Below, one piece after another: positions 56,401 through 64,000 of a stretch of DNA of 64,000 nt. Source of the stretch: Bacteroidota bacterium (GTDB lineage: Bacteria; Bacteroidota; Bacteroidia; B-17B0; Aurantibacillaceae). Below the pieces are notes generated by a model. The model saw nothing but the letters and a program-made list of their open reading frames with translations, made no database searches and was not told where the DNA came from. How positions within the stretch are numbered: the stretch's first letter is position 1; each line of letters starts with the position of its first letter. The stretch covers positions 186,001-250,000 of the forward strand of contig JADJSH010000001.1 in NCBI GenBank assembly GCA_016711805.1. Direction: 5' to 3'. The translations under genes and the position numbers were made by a program.

Positions 56401-59400
56401 CCTAAAACCATGGCTGAGCCTGGAGAGAAGATAAATTATATTTTAGCTTCTGGTTACAGCAATGTGAATTATTTATTTGAATTTGAGCATCAAGGTAAAT
56501 TGGTTAGTTCAAAAACAGAACTAGCTTCTATGAAATCCAATGAATTGCAAGTAGAAGAAATTCACAGAGGTAATTTTGCATTTCATACAAGCTTTATTAA
56601 AAACAATCGCTTTTATTACCATAGCAGCATTGTAACAGTGCCATACACCAATAAAAAATTAGACATTGAGTTTGAAACCTTCCGTAATAAATTATTACCA
56701 GGACAAGCTGAAGAATGGAAATTAATTTTAAAAGATAAAAAGGCGAAAAAGCTGCTGCTGAAATGGTAGCAACGATGTATGATGCTTCTTTAGATGCCTT
56801 TAGAGCAAACAATTGGTATTTTAATATTTTACAAAGTTATTATGCGCGTTTAAATTGGTCGTCAAGAATTTCGCAAACCGTTAATTCAAATGAATTAAAC
56901 AATATTTCTGTGGATTATCATTCCTTGCCTTCTCGCCAATATGATGCCCTGAATTATTTTGGTTTAGGTTTTTATAATAACAACTATTATTATAGAGGAA
57001 GCAAAGGTTATGATGGAGATGATATTTCTTTGGCAGCAAGTGAATCTTCAGGGGTCTTAGCTGACGAAATGCCTGCTGGTCAAGCTAAAAGTGCAGCTGC
57101 TCCAAGAATGATGGCTAATAGAGAAGAAAGTGAAAAGAAAGCGGAAGATAAAGATTCCAAAAATTCGCCAGTTACAACAATGTCCGGAGAATCGAGAAAT
57201 GTGGTTGGAGGAGTTTCTAAAGAAAATGACAATAGAGCAAAATCTAATGACTTATCTGCTGTAAAAGCACGTTCTAACTTTAATGAAACTGCTTTCTTCT
57301 TCCCTCAATTACAAACCAATGATAAAGGAGAAGTTGAAATTAAATTTACTGTTCCAGAAAGTTTAACGAAATGGAAGGTGATGGGCTTTGCTCATACCAA
57401 AGATTTAAAATATGGTCAGTTTGAAAAAGAAGTCATCACCCAAAAAGAATTGATGGTTCAACCTAATGCACCTCGTTTTTTTAGAGAAGGAGATAACATT
57501 ACTTTTATCAGTAAAGTATCAAACTTATCTGATAAAGATTTAACAGGCAACGCCGAATTAAAATTATATGATGCTTTAACCGATAAAGAAATATCTGCCA
57601 GCATGATAGAAGCCATGCATGGCAACTTCCCTACTATTGGCTTTAGAGAATTTACCGTTAAAAAAGGATTAAGTACTTCTATCGAATGGAATTTACATAT
57701 CCCAGAAGGATACTCGGCAATTAAATATAAAGTGGTAGCTAAAGCCAATAATTTTACAGATGGAGAAGAAACAGCGGTTCCTGTATTAACTAATCGGATG
57801 TTAGTGACAGAGAGCATGCCAATGCCAATTAGAAGCAATCAAACCAAAGAATTTAATTTCACAAAGTTTACGAATCAAAATAACAATTCTACGACTTTAA
57901 AGAATCATTCTTACACCTTAGAGTTCACGGCCAACCCAGCTTGGTATGCGGTGCAAGCGCTCCCTTACTTAATGGAATATCCTTATGAATGTGCAGAACA
58001 AACCTTTGCTCGTTATTACGCCAACAGCTTAGCGACTTATGTGGTTAATTCTAAACCAAAGATCAAAGCCATTTTTGATGCTTGGAAAACTTCTAGTCCC
58101 GATGCTTTTTTATCTAACCTCGAGAAAAACCATGAGTTAAAAGCGCTTGTATTAGAAGAAACTCCTTGGGTATTGCAATCAAAAAGTGAAAGCGAAAATA
58201 AAAAACGTGTTGGTTTATTATTCGACTTAAATAAAATGAGTAATGAACAAATTCAAGCCTTTAAAAAGTTAAAGAAAAAACAATCTTCTAATGGTGGATT
58301 TGTATGGTTTGATGGCGGACCAGATGACTGGTACATTACTCAACATATTGTGACGGGTTTTTCTCACTTAGATAAGTTAGGTGTGATTAAAGCCAGAGAA
58401 AATGGTGAAGTTTGGAGCATGATTACTCAAGCGGTGGAGTATTGCGATAATCGCATGCGCGAAGAATATGAATGGATTAAAAAATATAATCCAAAATATA
58501 AAACAGAAAATCATTTGAGTTATATGGCAATTCAGTATTTATATATGCGTAGTAATTTCCAAGATATTAATTTAGACAAACGCCACAAAGAGCATTTTGA
58601 TTATTATAAAAAACAAGAGCAAACCTACTGGCTGCAAAATAGCCGCTATATGCAAGGTATGATTGCTTTAAGTTTACACCGATATAAAGATGCAACTCTT
58701 CCAAAAGACATTTTAAAATCATTGAAAGAAAACAGCATCAATAGCGAAGAAATGGGAATGTATTGGAAAGAGAATTATGGTTACTCATGGTACGAAGCTC
58801 CAATTGAAATGCAAGCTTTAATGATTGAAGCGTTTGATGAAATTAATAACGACACCAAATCGGTAGATGATTTAAAAACATGGTTAGTGAAGAGCAAACA
58901 AACCCAACATTGGGGAACCACTCGTTCAACCACCGATGCCGTGTATGCTTTATTATTAAAAGGAACCGATTGGCTAGCAACAGAACCTAATGTAGAAATT
59001 ACTGTGGGAGACATTAAATTGGATCTTAAAAATGATAAATCCTTAAACGCTGAACCTGGAACGGGTTACTTTAAAAAAGTTTGGAATGCCTCAGACATTA
59101 AACCTGCAACGATGGGTAAAATTAAAGTAGAGAAAAAAGATGTGGGTGTAAGTTATGGCGCTATGTATTGGCAATACTTTGAGCAGTTAGATAAAATTAC
59201 ACCACACGAAACTCCTTTAAAATTGAAGAAACAATTGTTCCTCCAAAAAAATACGGCTAGTGGCATTGTGATTGAACCAATTACAGAAACTACCAAACTA
59301 AAACTAGGTGATAAAATAAAAGTAAGAATCGAATTGCGTGTGGATAGAGATATGAGCTATGTGCACATGAAAGACATGCGCGCTTCAGGCTTTGAACCAA

Positions 59401-59636
59401 CCAACGTGATGAGCGGATATAAATACCAAGATGGATTAGGATATTATGAAAGCACCAGAGATGCGGCTACTAACTTCTTCTTCTCTTATTTAAATAAAGG
59501 AACGTACGTGTTTGAATATCCTTTAGTAGTGAACCATTATGGAGATTTCAGTAATGGTATTACTACTATTCAATGTATGTATTCTCCTGAATTTACAAGC
59601 CACAGTGAAGGTATTAGAGTGAAAGTGGGGAAGTAA
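53410..59636 (+). CDS. Bacterial alpha-2-macroglobulin-like protein with thioester motif, frameshifted
   Basis: Frames 53410-56769 and 56763-59636 join to about 2075 residues when one A is added to 56737-56741 (giving KDKKGEKAAAEMVATMYDAS). N-terminal membrane anchor or signal (KITTVALLCIASTLISLGYF), a helical region (about 30-400), MG-type beta domains with the typical DRGIYRPGQTVYFKSI segment, the A2M domain (ARSNFNETAFFFPQLQTNDKGEVEIKFTVPESLTKWKVMGFAHT) and the thioester site CAEQ (nt 57990-58001). Macroglobulins trap proteases through the thioester; in bacteria they are periplasmic. No T9SS sorting domain is present. Confidence 0.88.
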
Positions 59637-59682
59637 ATATGTAAAATTTAGTGCAATGCAATATCCCTTAATGTTTATATCA

Positions 59683-59880
59683 TTTGGGCGTTCCCGCCAG
59701 TTGTCGGGCCGGGCTTTCACTGCAATCTTTTACTCCACTTCGTTACGTAAAAGGATTTTCGTTCAATCCCTAACGCAGGCTTAAACATAAATACAGCGTG
59801 AGGGATGCAAGCGTAAATCCTTTTGTGAGGTACGAACAAAAGATTGAAGCGACAGGTCGACCCGCAGGGACACGCCCAAA
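59683..59880. repeat. Long nested palindromic repeat element
   Basis: The gap 59637-59951 holds no gene. TTTGGGCG (59683-59690) and CGCCCAAA (59873-59880) bound an element with nested inverted arms: CAATCTTTTAC... against ...AACAAAAGATTG, CGTAAAAGGATTT against AAATCCTTTTG, and ATCCCTAACGC against GCGTGAGGGAT at the centre. It is GC-richer than its surroundings. The GGGCGTTCC/GGGACACGCCC ends recur in many Bacteroidota intergenic regions. Confidence 0.7.
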
Positions 59881-59893
59881 ATAGAATTAAAAT

Positions 59894-59924
59894 AAAAAAG
59901 GAGATCAACATATCTCCTTTTTTT
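59894..59924. terminator. Bidirectional terminator
   Basis: AAAAAAGGAGAT (59894-59905) pairs with ATCTCCTTTTTT (59912-59923), loop CAACAT. Serves the macroglobulin gene and the convergent SirB1-like gene. Confidence 0.85.
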
Positions 59925-59951
59925 GTGTAATTAAAATAAACGTAACCGGTA

Positions 59952-60842
59952 CTACAAATTCTTCTCTAATTGTTTTAATTCCTGAACTTTCTCAGCATAA
60001 CCCATTTTATCAAAAGAATAAATTAAGTTATTTAAAATACGTTTAATGATGTCTAAGTTAGAACAAGGTAAATAGTGTTTGGTTTCAGGCTCTACATTTA
60101 ATTGTTTGATAAAAGCATCTACATCTCCTCTATTAAAAATCAAGCCTTTACTGAATGGATTTACATAAAATAAAATGTTATCAGAAAGCGTTTTATCAGA
60201 AGGGTCAATTAAGTTAGCGAAGTCATTTACGTAGGCTAATACAAAATGCTGTGGTAAATTAACTCCATAAATAGGAATAGCTAGCTCCTTGCAGATTAAT
60301 GCGTAAACTACGCTTAACATCACAGGATTTCCTTTTTTGGTTTCAAGTACAACATTGATAAATGAGTTTTGAGGAGCATGGTAGTTGGTGATGTTCCCGC
60401 CAAACTGATGCACTTCAAATAAAATATGGTTGATGATTTTAACTTTTTCAATAGCCGTTAAATCATCGTGTAATTCCAACCATACATCTTGTTTAATTTG
60501 ATGTAGTTGTTTTTTTAATTTGTTTTCGTCTAAATCAGGATATTGGTAGCGCGCAATAATGGCACATCCTTTAAATAAATCATCCTGTTCGTTTTCTGAC
60601 CAATGTTTTAATGCGTTTTGCAAAGCCTTAAATTGAATGGTATGAATAATCCCTTCAATTCGTTTTTGCATCAAGGCATCAAAGCTGTTTTCCCAAGCGG
60701 TTTCCAAATGTGGAATAGCAGGCGGACCTAATATGATGAACCTATTCTTTACCTCAGAATAAATTCCGTCATCCGGATCATCTAATAGAGTAATTAAGGC
60801 AATTACTTCTTTCAGGTTCATTTCGTTTTTCTTAGGTCTCAT
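59952..60842 (-). CDS. SirB1/transglutaminase-like family protein
   Basis: Start set at ATG 60842 (MRPKKNEMNLKEVIALITLLDDPDDGIYSEVKNRFI); the ATG at 60821 is also possible. About 296 residues. Helical N-terminal part, then a transglutaminase-like core of the SirB1 type: IINHILFEVHQFGGNITNYHAPQNSFINVVLETKKGNPVMLSVVYALICKELAIPIYGVNLPQHFVLAYVN. The active Cys of transglutaminases is not obvious in the MLSVVYALIC segment, so catalysis is uncertain. Function unknown. Confidence 0.85.
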   Translation of the reverse strand: MRPKKNEMNLKEVIALITLLDDPDDGIYSEVKNRFIILGPPAIPHLETAWENSFDALMQKRIEGIIHTIQFKALQNALKHWSENEQDDLFKGCAIIARYQYPDLDENKLKKQLHQIKQDVWLELHDDLTAIEKVKIINHILFEVHQFGGNITNYHAPQNSFINVVLETKKGNPVMLSVVYALICKELAIPIYGVNLPQHFVLAYVNDFANLIDPSDKTLSDNILFYVNPFSKGLIFNRGDVDAFIKQLNVEPETKHYLPCSNLDIIKRILNNLIYSFDKMGYAEKVQELKQLEKNL

Positions 60843-60930
60843 ACAGGTTTTTGATATTATATCAAGGTTGTATGGAATGCTAATCAATTTAATTAATTAT
60901 TAATGCTTGATTAACATTTCATACAGAAAC

Positions 60931-60954
60931 AAAAATAGCCCCGAATCGGAGCTA
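60931..60954 (-). terminator. Terminator hairpin downstream of the nucleoside phosphorylase gene
   Basis: Minus strand TAGCTCCG / CGGGGCTA (60954-60947 with 60943-60936, G-T pair allowed) followed by five T (60935-60931). It separates the phosphorylase gene from the SirB1-like gene. Confidence 0.75.
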
Positions 60955-60985
60955 ATTTAAGTTGCAAATTATATTTTCTTAACAA

Positions 60986-61858
60986 TTAGGCTGTTAATCG
61001 TTGTAAACTTTCTTGTATTAATATCTCTACGCTTTTGGTATAATCGCTTGTAAACTCTTTACGGACGCGGTTTGCGATAATTACACAGGCTGTTAAACAA
61101 TTGTGGTTTAATAACTTTCCTAAACCGTATAATGCCGAAGTTTCCATTTCGAAGTTCGTAATACGGTGTTCGCCCATTTTAAAATCGGTTAAAAACTCGT
61201 TTAAATTAGGCATTGCTGCTTTTAGGCGAATTTGTCGCCCTTGTGGACCATAAAACCCTGGTGCAGTGGCTGTAATCCCAATATGAGTACCTTGTTGAAA
61301 CTTAGAAATCAATTTATCCGAAGCTTTTACACAATAAGGATAAGGCAAATTGGGTTTCCAGCCTGTATGTTTGATGAAAGCCTCACTAATAGGGTTTTCA
61401 CATACACTTTCCCAGTTATCGTAAAAGTTTAATAAACCATCTAAACCTAGTCCATGAGAACTTACCACAATTCCGTTTACCGGAATATCAGCTTGTAAAG
61501 CGCCACTAGTTCCTAATCGAATCACATTTAAGGTACGGTGAGTTGGATTTAGCTCCCTTGTTTCTAAATTAATATTAACGGCTGCATCCAATTCATTCAT
61601 CACAATATCGATATTATCTGTACCAATACCAGTTGATAAAACCGTAACACGTTTTCCATTAAAAATACCTGTGTGAGTTACAAACTCGCGATGCTCCGTT
61701 TTGAATTCTATTTTACTGAAGAATTTAGAGATTTGAGCCACACGATGCTGGTCACCAACAACAATGACATCATCTGCAATATCTTCGGCTTTTAAATTAA
61801 TATGATAGACGCGATTTTCTTTGGTAAGAATTAATTCGGTTTCTGGAAATTGAGACAT
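60986..61858 (-). CDS. Nucleoside phosphorylase (uridine phosphorylase-like)
   Basis: 290 residues, PNP/UDP fold: VIVVGDQHRVAQISKFF, VLSTGIGTDNIDIVMNELDA, NVIRLGTSGALQADIPVNGIVVSSHGLGLDGL, and FEMETSALYGLGKLLNHNCLTACVIIANR (the Met-Glu-substrate segment). Cleaves nucleosides with phosphate; pyrimidine versus purine preference cannot be fixed by eye. Follows dgkA after 5 bases. Confidence 0.92.
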   Translation of the reverse strand: MSQFPETELILTKENRVYHINLKAEDIADDVIVVGDQHRVAQISKFFSKIEFKTEHREFVTHTGIFNGKRVTVLSTGIGTDNIDIVMNELDAAVNINLETRELNPTHRTLNVIRLGTSGALQADIPVNGIVVSSHGLGLDGLLNFYDNWESVCENPISEAFIKHTGWKPNLPYPYCVKASDKLISKFQQGTHIGITATAPGFYGPQGRQIRLKAAMPNLNEFLTDFKMGEHRITNFEMETSALYGLGKLLNHNCLTACVIIANRVRKEFTSDYTKSVEILIQESLQRLTA

Positions 61859-61863
61859 GATAT

Positions 61864-62226
61864 TTAGTTTTCGAATAGTAAAGCTAGAATATATTTTCCA
61901 AATATCATAATTCCAATTAACGCCGAAATAATAGAAAAAACAAGCACTGCGCCCGCAGCTATATCTTTAATGGCGCCTGCTTTTGGATTATAATTGGGTT
62001 CTACTAAATCCACCAGATGCTCAATGGCGGTATTAATCATTTCAAGAGCAAGAACAGCTCCGATACAAATTAAAATCACAAACCATTCGGTAATAGTAAT
62101 GTTAAATAAAAAGCCAAATAAAATAGATAAAATCGCACAACCTACATGAATTTTCATGTTGCGTTCTTTTATACTTAATATAATACCCTTGAAAGCGTAT
62201 GTAAATGATTTAAAAAAAACAGACAT
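61864..62226 (-). CDS. dgkA: Diacylglycerol/undecaprenol kinase family protein
   Basis: 120 residues, three membrane helices. Conserved residues in LALEMINTAIEHLVDLVEPNYNPKAGAIKDIAAGAVLV (the E.xNTAIE and K.xKDxAAGAV motifs) identify the DgkA-type kinase. Phosphorylates lipid alcohols in the inner membrane. Follows the M43 protease gene by 2 bases. Confidence 0.93.
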   Translation of the reverse strand: MSVFFKSFTYAFKGIILSIKERNMKIHVGCAILSILFGFLFNITITEWFVILICIGAVLALEMINTAIEHLVDLVEPNYNPKAGAIKDIAAGAVLVFSIISALIGIMIFGKYILALLFEN

Positions 62227-62228
62227 AG

Positions 62229-63341
62229 TTACTCAGATTTTACCCATTTTCCTGTTGATTTAAATACATTGGACTCAATTGAATAAAAATAAACACCCAT
62301 TGGTAATTTTGAAGTATTAATCTGAATATTATTCCCAGAAAAAGAATTTTCATAAACGCACTCTCCAAGCGTGTTAAATAAACACATCTTTGCTGAATCA
62401 ATATTCTCAGAAAACACAACAGATAAAACATCGGTTCCTGGATTAGGAAATAATCGCAAATTCTTTTTATCAAATGCACTTACCGAAGTAGCAAATTGAC
62501 AATATAAATTACTTCTTTCATTTAACATCACTGAATTAATTACATAATATTGCTCAAATGAAAAACTGTTTCGACAAACTTTTCGAGAATAACTCATAAT
62601 ATTGGTAACATCTGGCGCATAAGGCATAAAATTAGCATCCATTGCCGTGCCAGTATAAACGCATGACGTACTTACATTTGAAGAACTCAAAATTGGATCG
62701 GCAGGAGTATCACAAATTAAATCTCCATCACTACTACAATTACTTCCATCAACTAATTCACCCTGCGAAATATCACCGTGTGTATGAAACAACCCAAAAT
62801 AATGTCCTAATTCATGCGCTAAGGTGCTTCCATTTGTTGCGCAAGCTGAGGCAACCACTGCGTAATCCATACTTGGAGGAAATTGAGAATAACCACAAAC
62901 TGGTGTTCCACTTACACTAGCCGTATTTGCAAAATAAATATTGATAACATCATTTGTATAATGCTGAGTTAGCAAAATACTCTCTTCCGTATCATACTCA
63001 TAATTAAATAACGAATCATCATAAATAATTTCGGGAGCTAAGCATTCGTAAAAAAACATATTAGAATTATTATAAAAATAATTAACAGAATCTAGCTCAC
63101 TTCTTATTTGTGAGACAGTTAAACTTGTTGTTCCATTCGCTTTAACAATCAAATGAATTTGTATAGGAATAGTAACCAAATCTGAAGTCTTTAAAGCAGA
63201 AGCTTTAGCATTATTAATAGCTTGCAGCTTAGCTATCCAGCTTGATTTAGCAACGGTGCCACATTCAACAGCAGGTATCGTTTGGCTATTCGACTTAAGA
63301 GTAGAAATAACAAAACATATAAAAAATAAATACTTCAACAT
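62229..63341 (-). CDS. Secreted M43-type metalloprotease with T9SS sorting domain
   Basis: 370 residues: signal peptide (MLKYLFFICFVISTLKSNSQ), pappalysin/cytophagalysin-like catalytic domain with zinc motif HELGHYFGLFHTH (HExxHxxGxxH) and Met-turn NIMSYS, Cys residues likely in disulfides, then a type A T9SS sorting domain (LRLFPNPGTDVLSVVFSENI...LPMGVYFYSIESNVFKSTGKWVKSE). Presumably an extracellular protein-degrading enzyme. Confidence 0.93.
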   Translation of the reverse strand: MLKYLFFICFVISTLKSNSQTIPAVECGTVAKSSWIAKLQAINNAKASALKTSDLVTIPIQIHLIVKANGTTSLTVSQIRSELDSVNYFYNNSNMFFYECLAPEIIYDDSLFNYEYDTEESILLTQHYTNDVINIYFANTASVSGTPVCGYSQFPPSMDYAVVASACATNGSTLAHELGHYFGLFHTHGDISQGELVDGSNCSSDGDLICDTPADPILSSSNVSTSCVYTGTAMDANFMPYAPDVTNIMSYSRKVCRNSFSFEQYYVINSVMLNERSNLYCQFATSVSAFDKKNLRLFPNPGTDVLSVVFSENIDSAKMCLFNTLGECVYENSFSGNNIQINTSKLPMGVYFYSIESNVFKSTGKWVKSE

Positions 63342-63374
63342 AACATTTGTTTTATAACCAAATTTACAAAAAAA

Positions 63375-64000
63375 TCAGGTCGTTTTTTCATTTTGATGAA
63401 AACACATCGTGATGTAATACAAAAACCACATAAACACACTAAATATGATGGTAAAACCGATTGTATCTTTTTCAAAGAGAATATCAAAGCTTTGACGAAC
63501 TATTTGAAAAGGATGATTGACCACATTCCAACTGTTGAAGCGAAGATATCGTCCCAAATACAAGCCAAAGGAAATTAACCAAAAGATAAAAGGCGTAATA
63601 ATTGCCAAATATGTAGGCTTGACATACTTTTGCAAAACACCAAACATATCTTTTAATGATTTTAAAAATACGAGTGTTCCAATTAAAGCAAACGACAATA
63701 CTAGCACTAAATCGTACCATAACGGAAATGGGGCGCGTGGCCTTAAGTGAAATAAGTCAGTTAAGATGTATGGCGCGTTCGGTAAAAACAATAACCATAA
63801 AATAAATACCGGCAAATGCACAATACTCAACTTCTCTTCCTTTTTCAAGTAATTACTAATCCACCAGGGTATAAACGCGAGAAATAAATTCCACGCTAAA
63901 AATATATAACTGAGTCCTTCGCTTTTATAAATACGATAGATTAATAAACTGGTGCAAAAAAGCCGTGAACAAATAAATGAGTTGTTTGAATGATAATTTC
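63375..64000 (-). CDS. DUF1361 membrane protein (partial, 5' end beyond window)
   Basis: The open frame runs to the window edge. Visible are at least five membrane helices with the family pattern WNLFLAFIPWWIS (nt 63851-63900) and LWLLFLPNAPYILTDLFHLRPRAPFPLWYDLVLVLSFALIG, then YLGRYLRFNSWNVVNHPFQI. DUF1361 has unknown function. A TTG start at 63848 would cut off the first helix, so the true start lies further upstream. Confidence 0.85.
   Translation of the reverse strand, partial: NYHSNNSFICSRLFCTSLLIYRIYKSEGLSYIFLAWNLFLAFIPWWISNYLKKEEKLSIVHLPVFILWLLFLPNAPYILTDLFHLRPRAPFPLWYDLVLVLSFALIGTLVFLKSLKDMFGVLQKYVKPTYLAIITPFIFWLISFGLYLGRYLRFNSWNVVNHPFQIVRQSFDILFEKDTIGFTIIFSVFMWFLYYITMCFHQNEKTT

Noticed and set aside
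1..64000. CRISPR arrays, tRNA or rRNA genes, insertion sequences, prophage
   Set aside because: None seen: no regularly spaced direct repeats, no cloverleaf-like sequence with a recognisable TTCGA arm, no transposase or phage proteins among the translations.

Overview
The window is AT-rich chromosomal DNA from a member of the Bacteroidota. Evidence: type IX secretion (T9SS) C-terminal sorting domains on several secreted proteins (46094-47863, 47874-49535, 62229-63341), a T9SS plug protein, a TonB-dependent receptor with an N-terminal carboxypeptidase-regulatory-like domain, promoters of the TAnnTTTG (-7) / TTG (-33) type, A-rich translation starts without Shine-Dalgarno sequences, and typical families such as YbbR and DUF1573. 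The genus cannot be told from the sequence.

Region 1 (1-12.3 kb, all minus strand) is a sulfur and methionine block. A long operon reads: Cys/Met-rich leader peptide, attenuator, aldo/keto reductase, broken sulfite reductase, uroporphyrinogen-III methyltransferase, TonB receptor, siroheme-synthase/TSUP-exporter fusion, ferredoxin-NADP reductase (cut by the window edge). Upstream lie an Rrf2 regulator with its own operator-like palindrome, then hom and metX. The metX-hom unit is preceded by a SAM-I riboswitch and by a second small ORF ending in a run of Met and Cys codons. The block therefore appears to carry three layers of sulfur sensing: Rrf2 repressor or activator, SAM riboswitch, and Cys/Met leader-peptide attenuation. 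The leader peptides are the most interesting thing in the window.

Region 2 (12.4-25.6 kb): P-type cation ATPase, DMT exporter, MgtE coupled to a leucine-rich-repeat protein kinase, T9SS plug, a GIN-domain lipoprotein, PagL-like deacylase, leucine dehydrogenase, NusB and an esterase. Region 3 (25.6-33.3 kb) is a complete trp operon trpEGDCFBA plus a DAHP synthase, preceded by a trp leader peptide (Trp-Trp) and a strong terminator. Region 4 (33.4-42.1 kb): DUF1573-yajC-ybbR-coaE, a methyltransferase, an LRR protein, a thioesterase, a split 5'-nucleotidase and dnaA. Region 5 (42.1-64 kb): PrsW-like protease, LuxR-type two-component system, two T9SS cargo proteins, clpB, a bacterial alpha-2-macroglobulin, nucleoside phosphorylase, diacylglycerol kinase, an M43 metalloprotease and a DUF1361 protein.

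At least nine reading-frame breaks can each be repaired by adding or removing one base in an A/T run (sulfite reductase, P-type ATPase, GIN lipoprotein, nusB, trpG, 5'-nucleotidase, histidine kinase twice, macroglobulin). A tenth break, in the esterase, is unresolved. Because they hit housekeeping genes and lie mostly at homopolymers, consensus sequencing error is the leading explanation. The in-frame stop in the sulfite reductase is different: it sits in a perfect 20-bp palindrome. Several families of palindromic intergenic repeats are also present. No tRNA, rRNA, CRISPR array, insertion sequence or prophage was seen.
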